From positions 5,646,001-5,710,000 of the forward strand of contig JAYJMM010000120.1 of the NCBI GenBank assembly GCA_037349105.1: 64,000 nt of DNA, read 5' to 3'. Below, one piece after another: positions 35,075 through 47,094 of the stretch. The position numbers were made by a program, and so were the translations under genes. The notes beneath the pieces are model-generated. The model saw nothing but the letters and a program-made list of their open reading frames with translations. It was not told the origin of the DNA and did no database searches. Each line of letters begins with the position of its first letter. The stretch's first letter is position 1. The stretch comes from Limnomonas spitsbergensis. Lineage: Eukaryota; Chlorophyta; Chlorophyceae; Chlamydomonadales.

Positions 35075-38019
35075 GTGCTAAGTAGATTGACCACATTGCA
35101 GCATCTCGGATGCACGCATCGCACCATGATTGTGCGGGGCTGGCTGCTGGAGGCATGGAGGGGTCCCACACGTGCGCAGTATCATTGTCACTGACAGTGG
35201 CCAACAGTTGGCCATCAGGGCTGAAGGCTATGCAAGGGGCTGCTTCAGTGTGCCCCTGTGCCACATGGGAGGGCACCGAGATCTAAAAATCGAGGCATGA
35301 TACTGTAGGATAAAAGTTGTTGAAATTTGGAGCGCTGATAGGGCGGGGAGGGGGGGATATAGGGCTTTACTGGTGCAAATGGCTGGCACTCAAACCTGTC
35401 GGGTGCCAGAGTGGCAAAGTAGTTCAGCACCGAAATCCCCCCCAAAGCGCGTCGCAGGCGTTTGTTTTTTACGACTCTCCGAATTCCCTCATGCTTTCAG
35501 GATGATTTCAGCTCAGAGCCACTCGCTTGGCTCAAAGACCATACATTGTTCTGCACCGTGCCTCATTACTGACCAGGATAATCACTGGTCCCAACCTTCC
35601 AGTCCCCTCCAACACATAACCTGGTGCCCTCCCCCCCTTCCCAGCCATCCCTAAAAACAATCACTGCCCCCCTCGATGGAACCCCCGACCCCCGCGCCCC
35701 CCACTTACACATTCACCCAGTGATCTTCTTTTCATATTTAGAAATTGATTAAAATTCACAATGGTATGTAAAGTGTGGGACACGAATGAAAGTTTGCAAT
35801 TTGTAATTCGCTGGTGGCGATGAGCGAGACAACTTCTGCCCATTTGAATTCATTTAAAACCGCTCCATTAATTAATCGCCACGGAGCGATTCATTGCCAC
35901 AAAGAAGATGACTGCATTCACCGATGCCCATCCCGCAAATCCACTGGTGCCCCACACCCAACCCTCCAGTCCCCTCCAACACATAAATCTGGTGCCCCCC
36001 CCCCCCTTCCCAGCCATCCCTAAAAACAATCACTGCCCCCCTCAAAGAACCCCCCCCCCCCCCTTGCACATTCACCACTTCCCATCCCGCACATTCACTG
36101 GTGCCCCACACCCAGCACTCACGTAAGCTTCGCGATGTTTCTGAACGTAACCACGGCATTCCGGTCTGTGTTCACTGCCCACTGGGACACAATGTCCGCA
36201 TATCGCCCAGCGCCGTCGGTCACAATGCCTGAGAAGCCCCCCAAACCGCTACACAGGCTCGACTCATGCAGGACCTGCACAGAGAGAAATGTGCAATGCT
36301 CGAGGTAAGGAGAGCGGAGAGGAGAGGGGAGGAGAGGAGAGGAGAGGAGAAGAGAAGAGGAAGGATGGGAGGAGAGGGGAGGGTAGGGGAAGAGGCATAG
36401 CCTGTATGATCAGGCGATGAAAAAAGCGAGCTTTGAAAGTCATTGTGGTGGTGCTAACTTGCTTTCAACTGTCCTGATCCTCGGGCCACAGACACTGAAG
36501 GGGACCCAGGCTGCTTCTGAATGTTTTGATTTAGACACAACACGTACCCCGTGTTGCCGTGAGCTTAACCTGCAGCAGCAGGTGGCGGCACGGGGTGCTG
36601 GTACTGGTCCTCATGCATGTGGCATGTGATCCTCCACAGCTGCTGTGATTCCCGTGTTCGACATGGCATGGGCCTGACTCATGTCCCCTGCCCCGGCCTC
36701 TGTCGGCACATGTCCCCGGCCCCCGCTGCTCCACGAGAAGAGCGCGTTGGGGCAGGTCATCGGAGACGTCCAGGCAGTCCGTAGAGCTGAAAAACATATA
36801 CTGAGGTGCAAAGGGGGCAGGATGCTTCTCACAAGGGGCACAGCTACATACTGGTGTGCTGTTTAGGGGTGAAAGGACAAGACAGGATGAGATCCAGGGG
36901 GAAAATAAGGACTTGATGTTAAACATTTGGGCAGAAGACATGATCAGGGAGACTGATTATGTGAGTACCGCCTGCCAACTGTCTTAACAGAAAACAGAGT
37001 AGACAAATCAAAATGCATGCAGGTCAGATCCCCGGAGGCAGCCCTAGGCTCACGGACCGCGTCACAGTGGGTCTGGTTAAACCAGTAGTCCGCCACGCCC
37101 GAGGGGGGTGACGGTTTGCCTGGCCGCACAAAGGCCATTCTCACGATAGCGAGCACTGACAAAACGGGCTCGTCGCTCAGCGGGATGTCTTGCGGGTTAG
37201 ACAGGAACACATGCTCCGGGCCACAGGCTGCACAGGCCCGCTGTACTTCTGGGGCTGTGGCACAACCAGGACCGTTGCACATCCGGCTTCGTTGTTCACC
37301 TGGGTTCCATATCCGGGGCCGTAAGGGGCCGAGGTTGACACCCCGGGGGAGCATCTGCCTGACCTTGGGCTCCTCGAGATGGAAGTGGCTGAGTAGGGTG
37401 TCGGTGTACCTGTAGAACCTGTCAGGATGTGGGAGAGGGGCCCAAGTGGCACGACTTGGGAGGGCTGTTGAGGCACTTGTGGAAGCTATGGAGGCTAAAG
37501 TTGCAGCAGGGCTTTCAACATTTGGTTGGTTCTAACACCGTGCTCAAAGTGAAGGTAGAGTGGCACTTGGGCGCATGTCAGCTCTGAAATTCCATGAGGT
37601 GCCCACACGGCCATTTGAATGCATGGCCTGGGAGCATGATCATGAGCACACCATTTAATACATGCCAGCAGGTGTTACGCCTTCAAATTATGAGATTGGA
37701 TGTGGTGCCGGTATGCATACTGACCCTTGGTGAGCACCAGAAAGTACTCTCTGGTAAGCACAGTATCCCGCGCTCCTACCAACGCAGCTCAACAGTCGAT
37801 TGTGACTCGTCGATTTCATCTCTGTCACACACGCTCAAGACGCAGCCTAGCCAAATGACATGGCCTGTGCCGATGATCTCGACGAAGTCTCCCTCATGAA
37901 CCTGCAACGGCTATCATAAGTCAACATGCATGCCGCTTCGTCTCATGACGATACATGAATCTCGCGACGGCGGGATTGTCGGCACCTTGCCCACTTCATC
38001 CGAGAAGAAGATGCTGAGG
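35075..38019 (-). CDS. BAH-domain protein and WD40-type exons (one or two genes, partial model)
   Basis: Supported minus-strand exons: 38019-37986 (LSIFFSDEVGK), 37901-37780 and 37418-37054. The last two join in phase to give GDFVEIIGTGHVIWLGCVL, STVELRWFYRYTDTL and HVFLSNPQDIPLSDEPVLSV. This is a BAH domain, found in chromatin proteins (VELRWFYR and the EVFLSxxxD-ip motif are diagnostic). Further exons are 36274-36123 (TDGAGRYADIVSQWAVNTDR) and about 35450-35395 (GGISVLNYFATLAPDR). At about 35262-35095, HTEAAPCIAFSPDGQLLATV followed by DTAHVWDP is a WD40 repeat. The links between the BAH, middle and WD40 exons, and both gene ends, are not resolved; two adjacent genes are possible. Confidence 0.5.
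35600..36055. repeat. ~95-bp direct repeat, two copies
   Basis: ccagtcccctccaacacata to ccctaaaaacaatcactgcc occurs at about 35600-35690 and again at 35963-36055, separated by ~270 bp that includes a short cattcac-tggtgccccaca repeat. Confidence 0.8.
36305..36400. repeat. Purine (GGAGA) microsatellite
   Basis: About 95 bp of gagaggagaggggaggagag-type sequence between minus-strand exons. No other feature. Confidence 0.85.
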
Positions 38020-38652
38020 CTGCGCATTCAGTTAGTTTAGGCAGCACTTTCCACAGCAGGGCTTAACAAGTCTCAGGGCTTCCACAGCAGGGCTTAACAA
38101 GTCCACCGTTGAGTTTAATTATGTACAAGCGTTTGTTAAGGGAAGTTCGTCATCGATAAATACGGTGTGTGTCCTGGTGACACCTGTGTGGGATCCCTTC
38201 GAGGGGCAGGCCAGCAGCACTGCTTCAGCACGAAGCATTGGGAGCAAGCTCCTTGTTTGGCTCCCCCGGCAGTGCAAGTCCTCGTGGGCACATAAATCAC
38301 AGCACTTGGGAGCGGCAGATCATGGGTCACGGAACACAGGACCGACTGTTTTCAGTGTTCAATTACAGTACATTTTTATCCTGACAGCAGAAGCAGATAT
38401 GGAAACATTGGCGTGCTGTGCGGCCATCCGGCAAGCACCATGCAGAACCTGAACTAAACCGGTAGCCATGTCTCATACTAAGCTCAACATGGCAAGCTGT
38501 CACACATCTAGCAAGCAGGGCTCACTCACGGTTGTCATGAATACCTCCTCAACAAAAATGGGCATGTATGGGCCAGTAACGGGAAATAACGGGAGTAAAC
38601 AACGGGGTACTACAAATCCATGAAGTTTCTCCTAGGGAGAGCAAGGGGTGAT

Positions 38653-41080
38653 TTAATAGCCGTCGAAATCTGAGCGCCAGTACTCGCTCGTGCCCGGGTA
38701 CATGACGTTGGTGGGGAGCGCTTGCTCATCATCCGGAGCAACACCCAGGTTGCCGATATCGCTCTTCATGTCGTCCCAGTCCTTGTAGATGATCTTGTCG
38801 TCCTTGGGCTCAAGCACCTGGGCACAATGGATGGTACAACAATTGTGTTGTCTGTTTGCTCTGAACTCCTACTTCCGATACTCATGTAAAATTAATGAGT
38901 CAATAAACAGCAAAGGCCATTATATATAACAGACATGAATGCGGTGGCCAGCAGTTCTAGTAGGGCTCTCAGATATCGCAAAACAGCCCCCACCCACCCT
39001 GTCAATGATTCCGTAGCTCGCTGCTTCATAGGGGTTGAAGTACTTTGGTCTTGAGAAGTCGGCCATAATCTGCTCCTCCGTCTTCTTGGTGTGCTTGGCA
39101 AGGTACTTGGCCTTCAGAGCGGCATGGCATATGCAGTTTAAATGAACCCAATGAAGACAGCCAAGGGCAGGATGGTGGTCTGTTTCAGACATAAGATTAA
39201 GGGTTTAAGCAGAGGGTTTGAGATACCGTAAAACTGCTTAGGGTTCGCGCCCCCCCCCTCCCCCCAATATTTTATTTTTTCGTCATGCAGCCAAAAAGGA
39301 TTTAAAACGGCCACGCAGCATCAAAACTTTAATTTAACGTCACGCAGCAGGTAATTTAATGAAACGCCGCGCATTACTGGAAACAATTTAAATTTCCTTC
39401 CGTGCAGCACTTTCAGCCAGTACAGTTAACTCAGTTAAAACCCTTGTCTGATGCTAGCAGATAATACGCGGTCAGCAATACTCAGCATGTCCTCCGCGGG
39501 TTCCTGGCCTCAGGAAACGTGTGGCTGTTGGGGCCCCGAACCGTCAGCAGTCGTCAGCACCCGTCTCTGCCTCCAGGATCGAGCTTCGCTGCGGGGACTG
39601 GCGTAAGGATCACTCAACGGATGTCAAATCGAACAGTCGCATGCGAGCACGCATTTTTTGATATTTGCTGTTTTTAATTCTTAGCGCGCACCTCCAAAAT
39701 AGTTGTTTGGGCACCTGACTGACACTCCGCACACTGCCGATTTTTGAATTAATATTAGCGCGCAGCCATGTCCGCGCACCCTAATAATTAATTAATTATG
39801 AGCTATAAGTCTAGGAGATTCTACGGTACCCTAAAACCCGTATTTCCACTATCATGCCACCATCACGAAAGTCAAGCATCGCAAAAAAGCTGCCCTCCTA
39901 GGGCATCAGAGACTGCCCCAGCGCACTGTTGAATGAAGGCATGCCCGCAGCACACCATGATGCCATTGAGAGATGGGACCATCAAGAAAGCTGCCCTTAA
40001 GGAGGAGTAGATACAGCCCTGAGCGCATCAGAGATTAATGATTAATGAAGGCATGCCCTAGGCTCACCATAGTGCCAGTCTTCTCCCTCGTGATGTTCCG
40101 GTAAATATCAATGTCTGAAGCCTGCATGCCGTACATACGCTGTATCGGCTGCCGAAGCATGATTGTTGCAGACCTCAACGCAGCGCGCTTGCCCTGCATG
40201 CCAGGCAAAATCCAATATGTATCAAAAAGCTTCATAATTGAAGCTGAGAGCATGCATCAGACAGCATGCCACACGTGAAGAAAGCCCCCTTGGCCATATT
40301 CTCAGAATGCCTGGATCCTCCAACCCCATGCATGGTTTGCATGGGCAAGTATGCTGGCCTCACCGGCGAGCCTGCTGACAGCAACAACGCCGCTTCGCCG
40401 AAAGCATTACCCACACACAGCGTGTAGATGGGGCAGAACTTCTGCACTCCAATCATCATGTTGTACACAGCGATGGCTTCGTGCTCATTCCCATACTTGG
40501 TTGTGCTTTTCTGTGGGTGGAGGATGGGGGAGTCAATCCAAGCCAATCATCAACTTTGTTCATGATGACGGTGACGTACCGCAATGCCAGTGGAGTTGAT
40601 GTAGAAGTAAATGGGGTCTGGAGCTTCTTGGACCAGCACGAACAGCTGCGCTGTGATCAGCTCCGCCACTGAGGAATCGATCGGCATGCCCTGCAGCACT
40701 CATTGTTCTCCGTTACAAAAGTCTGCATCGGTGCATGGATGCATCGAGCATTGCTAGAAATTTTGCGCACCAAGTACATGATCCGCTCGCTGAATAGGCG
40801 AGTCGCAAGATCAGGCGGAGGGCCGGCTTCCTTCCACATCTTCTTTCGAAGCATGCCAAGTTTTCGCTGTTTCATTAAAATTGTTGGTTAACATCGTGGT
40901 AAAGCCCTTAATCAGAGAGTGACTTACGGCTTGCACGACCACTTGTTGTCTCGAGCCTCCTTGTGATCTGCTAGGTCTAGGGCTGCTAATCGATACACTG
41001 CGACCACCAAAACTCGTCCTTCCAGACAGGCTACTATGCTGCATCATCCTAGAGCCTCTTGCGTTCATCTGTGTGTACAT
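38653..41080 (-). CDS. ClpR-type (inactive) subunit of the plastid Clp protease core
   Basis: Seven exons on the minus strand: 41080-40928, 40866-40771, 40690-40580, 40510-40364, 40193-40068, 39111-38998 and 38817-38653 (912 nt, 303 aa, all junctions phase 0). Exon 1 is Ser/Arg-rich like a plastid transit peptide (SGRTSFGGRSVSISSPRPSR). The mature part has PPPDLATRLFSERIMYL, GMPIDSSVAELITAQLFVL, DPIYFYINSTGIA, YTLCVGNAFGEAALLLSAGS, RSATIMLRQPIQRMYG and PKYFNPYEAASYGIIDR. The ClpP Ser (in ASMGA) is absent from GNAFGEA, and the His site (PHSxxMIHQP) is LRSATIMLRQP, so catalysis is lost; that defines ClpR. It should sit in the stromal Clp ring with ClpP1. It looks closest to ClpR1/ClpR2 types, but I cannot fix the number. 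Intron 5 holds a TIR element. Confidence 0.88.
39212..39825. mobile_element. TIR element (MITE-like), copy 2, in the clpR intron 5
   Basis: The left end taccgtaaaactgcttaggg and the right end (reverse complement taccgtagaatctcctagac) form an imperfect terminal inverted repeat. Inside are cgcagcaggtaatttaat, cttccgtgcagcactttcag, caaaatagttgtttgggcac and aattaatattagcgcgcag, shared with copies 1 and 3. It lies wholly inside intron 39112-40067. Confidence 0.7.
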
Positions 41081-41221
41081 GGTTCAAATGCACCTAAACA
41101 AAAAGGGGGTCTCACAAATCATTTCATTATGCAAATAAAATCGCCAGTCGTCGCGATGGCGATGGGCCCCAAGAGCAGTCGCGATGTGAAGTGTAGCTGA
41201 GCCCACGACCGTAGCTGAAAC

Positions 41222-42222
41222 ATGGCTGAGACCTACACTCCTGGCCCCCTGCCCCCACCCCCTATCACACTAGATAGGGTGAGCAACTTCTGTGCCGAAC
41301 CAAGGGAGAAGTTGGTCGAAGTTGCTAGCAACCTCTGGACAATATTCAAACCTCAGCAAACGCAGTCTTCTGCATTTTTACTGTCGTCTGCATTTCCAAT
41401 ATATTCTACAATGAAATTATAACGGGACCATGACATTCGGCAGACTGTCCTACACCTCTTCAGATAAAGGAAGGGCACCTGTGCGTTCTCTGTCCCTGGA
41501 ATTGAGGGGTGCAGTAATATACAACCTTGAATTAGAGGTGGGCTACGCGGAGCAACCTCGCACAAAGCAAGACCTGGTCTTGGCGCTTCTCGACATTCGT
41601 TCCGCGCTGCTGTCTCCGTGGAAGAGGGACAAGCATGGTATCCATGGGCCGAAGCCCGTCTCTAAGTACCTGTCCAACGGCGAGTTCACATTCGAGCTAG
41701 CCCAGCAGATGACGAGCAGGGGCAAGTCGACGACCGCCTGGGACGAAGCCCTGTAGTTCTACAGGCTAGTGGTACGAATGCTTTGAGTGATGCATCAGAC
41801 ATATCCCTTTCCATGCATGCTCCCATGTAGTGGTCCATTTTCTAGTCAATGTCTTCCAGTGGTCAATGTCCATGCCAGGTTCAAGCAGCTAAAGCAGCCC
41901 ATGCCGGAGAAAAACTACCTCGACACTGATGCCTGCATGCGAGCCGAACTGCCAAGTGATGTGAAAGAGAGGTAGGAAGTCTAGATTTCAGAGTGGATAA
42001 CAACGTGTTATGGGCATTGGGGTGCGGTTGCACGCATGAGCTTGTCACGTGTCACGGATGGAGCAGCTCTGTATTATTCAACTGGCTCTGGCAACGGCGT
42101 GTCAACCACCCACCTGACTGACACCGCGAATGACATGTGGAGCCGGAGCTGGGCTGCAGGCAGAGTAGAGCACGCTGAGAGGACGTCTGCTCTTTCAAAG
42201 CAGTCCATGATTCAGAAACCAA
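41222..42222 (+). CDS. Unidentified plus-strand exons (partial model)
   Basis: Candidate exons: 41222-41278 (ATG, MAETYTPGPLPPPPITLDR, donor gtgagc); a segment from about 41539 with VGYAEQPRTKQDLVLALLDI, KPVSKYLSNGEFTFELAQQM and SRGKSTTAWDEAL; about 41879-41971 (FKQLKQPMPEKNYLDTDACM, donor gtagga); and one ending near 42222 (NDMWSRSWAAGRVEHAERTS, donor gtgagg). Composition and splice sites suggest coding, but joins and phases are not settled. RGKSTTAWDEA resembles KGRTTGWDAMA in the ORF at 42530-43878, so both may belong to one gene or mobile-element family. Family not recognised. Confidence 0.35.
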
Positions 42223-42334
42223 TGGTGAGGCTAACACTTATCCTGGACTTCATAGCCATAAATGTCTATTTGTCTCACAACTTGCCTTTGTCAAGATAGT
42301 CCAATGTTCCAGAAGCATGGTCAACTGGCATGCA

Positions 42335-42505
42335 GTAAAGCCATGTTAGGGATGACCATGCACTGATCCAGGCCTCCTCATTTTAGGTTGGCTCCTGCCT
42401 ATACAATTGATTTAGGGATGACCATGCACTGATCCAGGCCTCCTCATTTTTGGGTTAGCTCCTGCCTATACAATTGATTTAGGGATGACCATGCACTGAT
42501 CCAGG
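42335..42505. repeat. ~68-bp tandem repeat, about 2.5 copies
   Basis: ttagggatgaccatgcactg, atccaggcctcctcatttt and gctcctgcctatacaattga blocks recur; the last partial copy runs into the ORF at 42530. Confidence 0.85.
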
Positions 42506-42529
42506 CCTGCGGCCTCCCCCCTGTCTCAG

Positions 42530-43878
42530 GTGCTGATGTCTGATGGAGCCCACAGCAGCATGCAGCAGCCTGGAGCTGCTGCCACCCCCCTGTCTAGGCC
42601 TGCTGGAGGCCACAGCAACATGCAGCGGCCTAGATCTGCTGCCACCCCCCTGTCTCAGCTGCTGATGTCTGCTGGAGCCCACAACAACATGCACCAGCCT
42701 GGAGGTGCGGCCTCCCCCCTGTCTCAGCTGTCTAGGCCTGCTGGAGCCCACAGCAGCATGCAGCAGCCTGGAGCTGCTGCCACCCTCCTGTCTAGGCCTG
42801 CTGGAGCCCGCAGCAGCATGCAGCAGCCTGGATCTGCTGCCACCCCCCTGTCTCAGCTGTCTAGGCCTGCTGGAGCCCGCAGCAGCATGCATCAGCCTGG
42901 AGCTGCTGCCACCCCCATGTCTCAGCTGTCTAGGCCTGCTGGAGGCCACAGCAGCATGCAACAGCATGGAGCTGCTGCCACCCCCTGTCTCAGCTGTCTA
43001 GGCCTGCTGGAGCCCACAGCAGCATGCTGCAGCCTGGAGCTGCTGCCACCCCTTTGTACCTGATGGCTAGAGCTGCTGGAGCTCAGGTCATGCTTCAACA
43101 GCCTGGAGCTGCTGCCACCCCCCTTGGCCTGCCATCTTCGTTGGACAGCCAGGTCCTTTTACAGGAGTGCCCTAGGCTCAAGAGGCCTGCTCCTCAGGAT
43201 AAGGCACCCAACAAGCAGGCCAAGGTGGGTGTGGTAAAGTCCAATCAGAGGAAAGGGATGTGGCTCAGGCACCATGTGGGGGCTAAGCGTGCTACATTGT
43301 CGTCAGCATGCACGCCTATCAGTACCCCATCAGAGATATCCCTGTTCAACCAACTCTTCCCCAAGTTCTCCAGCAAAGGACGGACGACAGGCTGGGATGC
43401 AATGGCTAGGGAGTTCAATAATGAGGTGGTTCATGCCCTGGGCCAACAGCAGTCCGCAGGGGCCCAGGGCAACAGCCTCAGACCAAAGACCTCGAGGCAG
43501 CTGCTTGAATTCCAGAAGAGGGTCACCAATGAGCTGTGTAGGAGGGACACTGCTGCTTTGAGTGAGGCACTGAGCTGCACATCCATGCAGCCCCCTCCCT
43601 TCACTCCTGGTGTGCAGAACGCCATCGACGCCATCAGCCTGGTTCTGGATGCAGCCAAGGCCATCAAGAGGATGGACAGTGCTTCTCCAGCATCAGCTGC
43701 TGCTCTTGTTGTGTCCAGGAAGCAGTTTGCCAGCAAGGCCAAGGAGAACAAAGGCACACGGCAGGGGGAGGGACAGAAGAGGTGTGCTGCTTGCAACACG
43801 ATGCCTAAGGATGGCGTCGGGTTGTATCAGCACCGGGCCACTTGTGAGGCATACCAGGCAAAGTATGGGAAGAAGTAG
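42530..43878 (+). pseudogene. Repeat-rich ORF with C-terminal zinc-finger-like motif, one-base frameshift
   Basis: The first half (42530-~42980) encodes imperfect 19-24-residue repeats of the form SRPAGAHSSMQQPGAAATPL. Near 42980 one repeat has five C (gccaccccctgtc) where its siblings have six, shifting the frame. The repeats then continue in the next frame from 43024 and the ORF runs to TAG at 43876-43878. The rest has a basic stretch (KRPAPQDKAPNKQAKVG), a conserved-looking block (FNQLFPKFSSKGRTTGWDAM, LEFQKRVTNELCRRDTA) and a CAAC-x-MPKDG-H-C finger near the end. Function unknown; possibly a transposon-associated DNA-binding protein. The frameshift could be real or a homopolymer error. 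Confidence 0.5.
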
Positions 43879-45910
43879 GGTGTGTTCTTCACTTCTGCAA
43901 CCTCTACTCATGCTTCAGAATGCTGACTGATTCATTTGGCATTTGAGATCAATTATGGATTCAGACAGGATTAACAAGGAGCATGATTGCCAGCATACTT
44001 GCTATTTTGTTTGCTTTGTTAATTTGATTTTAAATTTAAAACAACCAGAAACATTGGCAGTAGTTTCCTGTACTTTTTGGAATGTGTGAATTGGATTTGT
44101 CTGATCAGGCCATGTAGGAGCCTGAGTGTGGATGAGAAGCTTTGCATGAAGCTGGATACAAGGCTCGTTATCTTGGTTTGTTTCATGGCTGACCTGCAAT
44201 TTTTCTGTGCAAGCATGCTGCCTACAGAGTGAGAGGTGTGACTGTGTATCCCGAGTGTGGGATGTGAGGCCGCTGCCACTTTTTGTCGTCTGATGACCGA
44301 CAACTGGCATGCATAAGCAGAATATATTTAATAGCAAGTTAAATAACAACTGGGTTGCCCTCGAGGCCCACTGCAATTCGACGGTCGGTACATGCAACTT
44401 CCCCCTTGAGGCAGATCACGTGCTGCAACTTCTCCCATAGATGGGCCTACGGTCTAAGAAGTTGCTCTATTAATATCGCGTGCAGCGCTGCGCGCTGCAC
44501 GCGTCTCCCTATTTCCCCCTACTTCCACACATTCTCTCCCTATGTAGTTGCTATTTCCCCCTCCCCCCCTGCTCCTGGCTGGCAGAGGGTGACCATCTAG
44601 CATCTCAGCCTGTCGTATGCAGACTTTTCATTCTGTCCAAAGATACTGATGATGCCCTGCTCGGCTCCAGAGTTGGACTCAACCTGCAATTCTGCAAACA
44701 GGAACATCAGATCCGCTGATCTCATCATGCCCTTGCTCTACTTTACAGCCAACACCGGCGAAGGCGCCACAACTGCATCGTCATCTGACTGCACAGCTGC
44801 GGCCGCAGCTGCAGCTGCAGCCATGGCCGCTTTCAAACTTCTGGATAGGTCCTTGTGCCAATTCGCTGCCTGCTTCAGCGAGCATCTGGACGGCCGCCAT
44901 CTTCCCAGGGCCTGCCTTCCCTCACATGCCTTCTATCCGGGCGCTTTGAGCACCGCCGGCACCAGCCCGCCCTTCTTGGATGCCATGGAGCCATCACCTA
45001 AAGCCATCACCTGGAGCCATCAGCTGAGGCAGGCGCAGCCGCCACGGGGAGCTCAACATGCGTGTTTGCTACCGGCAACCTGCTGCAAGGGGCGTAAGTG
45101 GCAAGGACGGGGGCGGCAAGCCGGGCAGGGGCGTTGTGGATTTGACCACAGGCCACATGGCCCTCAAGAAAGTCCTTGAGGAGCTCGTGTGGCCTGGCAA
45201 GTGCAGAGACTCCAGGAGGGGGGGAGGCGGATGCTATGTGATTAAGAGAAATGGCAGCAGTTGTGTCTTTGTGCATGCAGGGCAGTCGAACAGTCATATG
45301 TAGGTCAGCAGTCACTCCATACATCACATCCTAGGGATAGGGGTAAGAGCTTCTGTAACTGTGTCTTTGGCAGGTCGTGTTGCCACAGGATGAGGGCATC
45401 ACCCTGATGAAATGGAGCGACGCTGGCCACGAAGGAGACGGGTGATGTGTCTTAGGGATTGAGCAAATTCTGATGCGTACAAAAATGAGAGTGTTCCCTC
45501 TGCCCTAGATGCAGCATGCATGTGGACAGGTAATAGACAGTCAAATGAGTCTGGGGCTCTGGGCCATGGATAGATGCGGAGCAGGCTCACAGGCCTGCAG
45601 CGCCTACCAGCTATTTCACACTTGTAGACATATCATTCAGTCTGGTAATAATTTTAAGTTGGGAACGGGAATCTGCAAGACTGGAGCATTACATGCATCA
45701 CATATCTGAGGGATCCCTGATCCAGGTCCAGATTCAGATGCAGAGCCCAGGTGAGCCAGTGCGTTTGCTGGATTGAATGCAAGCTGGCGGTCCTCATGCC
45801 CTTGTCGCGACATTCACCTCTTGGCGCCCGATCAATTACAAATCGCCCTCGACCTTATAGCTGGCTTGCGTCCACAATCCTGTTGACTTAATCAAAACAG
45901 TCCCTAGTAC
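43879..45910. other. Mostly non-coding; possible small exons at 45058-45440
   Basis: Open plus-strand segments include 45058-45300 (GRGVVDLTTGHMALKKVLEE and CYVIKRNGSSCVFVHAG). After an acceptor-like tttggcag at about 45374 comes VVLPQDEGITLMKWSDAG, followed by a stop. They could be exons of a small unknown gene, but no family or start is evident. The long ORF at 44649-45179 has an Ala run and low-complexity composition and is doubtful. Confidence 0.3.
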
Positions 45911-45914
45911 GGCA

Positions 45915-46150
45915 TACCGAAAGGTTGAGGGATCGAACCCGCCAAACGATCCTCTCTCTCCCCCTGTCTAGATCACCGGGCTCCATGTTCCTGCCCCCCT
46001 CACATTGGAGGGGGGCATGGCTGCACCATGGTCCCCAGGCTTATGGTAACTGGAATCGAGCTTGCTCTTCTCCTACCAGCCCCATGCGCCGAGCGTTCAG
46101 CAGGGCCCAGCGGGTATGCATGGAGCGCCACCCAATGGTTGGCCGATAAG
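45915..46150 (-). repeat. Inverted, diverged copy of the LINE-unit 3' flank
   Basis: catggctgcaccatggtccc, tatggtaactggaatcgagc, ttgctcttctcctaccagcc and gagcgttcagcagggcc are the reverse complement, with changes, of 53165-53290 in the LINE array flank. aaggttgagggatcgaaccc matches another piece near 53660. It shows that the flank is itself a dispersed repeat. Confidence 0.65.
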
Positions 46151-47094
46151 GACCGGACAACAGGTCATGGTACCGAGTATTTCACTGGCAGGTGTATGAG
46201 TTGTAAAGACTTGAGACAAAGGCGTATACTCACATAGGACATAAACGGCATGCGGTGATTGTGGTGCTAATACCATGCCCGACTGGCATCGACCTGGCTC
46301 AAAAAACAAAAAATGATCATGGTCCCGGATGGGTGGCGCTCCGTCCTTGAAATTCATCTTGCACCAAGAAATGTGCCAGGCCCGTCCAATATGTTAAAAT
46401 GGAAAGATTGTGAGCTGATCTGGCTGTGGATGGTCATCAGCTTGTGACGTCTTCAGCATTCCGGGTTGTGGAAACTCCGAAGAGGGACCAAGGATTTCAC
46501 CAGTTCTTGCTGTTTCTGTTTATCTCGTGGGAAACCCCGGCAGCCCTTGGGGGGGGGGGTACTAAGGGTTTCCTCCTTTTTAGGAGGTGGGTCTCCTGGA
46601 ACTGTAAGGAAAATACTTGTACATCCCAGAGGGAGGAATGAGGTCGGGAAGAGACAGATTCCCATGAATGATTTGTGAGTGCAGGTCTCCCACAACTCTT
46701 CGAGTTGCATGCCATAAACATAAGTTATGTCTTATGATCATGGACCCTGTGTCAGCATTCAGTTTAGACCAGCTGTCACGCATCAGGTATACTCCAGAGA
46801 CCTGGTGAAATACTTGACTTCACAGATATTGTAGGCCTTAAGTTGCTCCCCCGGGGATACAAACGTTACATCTTGATATTTATTCACGCACAATAACTCA
46901 TTTTATTTGGTCATCCTAGTCCCGTCATTGACAACCAGTAACCAGATAACGGTAAGAGATCTTGCTCTTGGCACTCATCCCAGAAATGGGATGGTTCGCT
47001 GACACCACCCCTGATACCACGCGCCGTTAATAATCCGAATTAAGCTTTCGTGATCACACCTTCATCCTAGGAGGAAGACAAGCCACATCTGCCC
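46151..47094. other. Intergenic, no supported gene
   Basis: The 3' flank of the PsbP-like gene. Small overlapping ORFs around 46450-46780 on both strands are mutual shadows. Nothing convincing. Confidence 0.4.
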
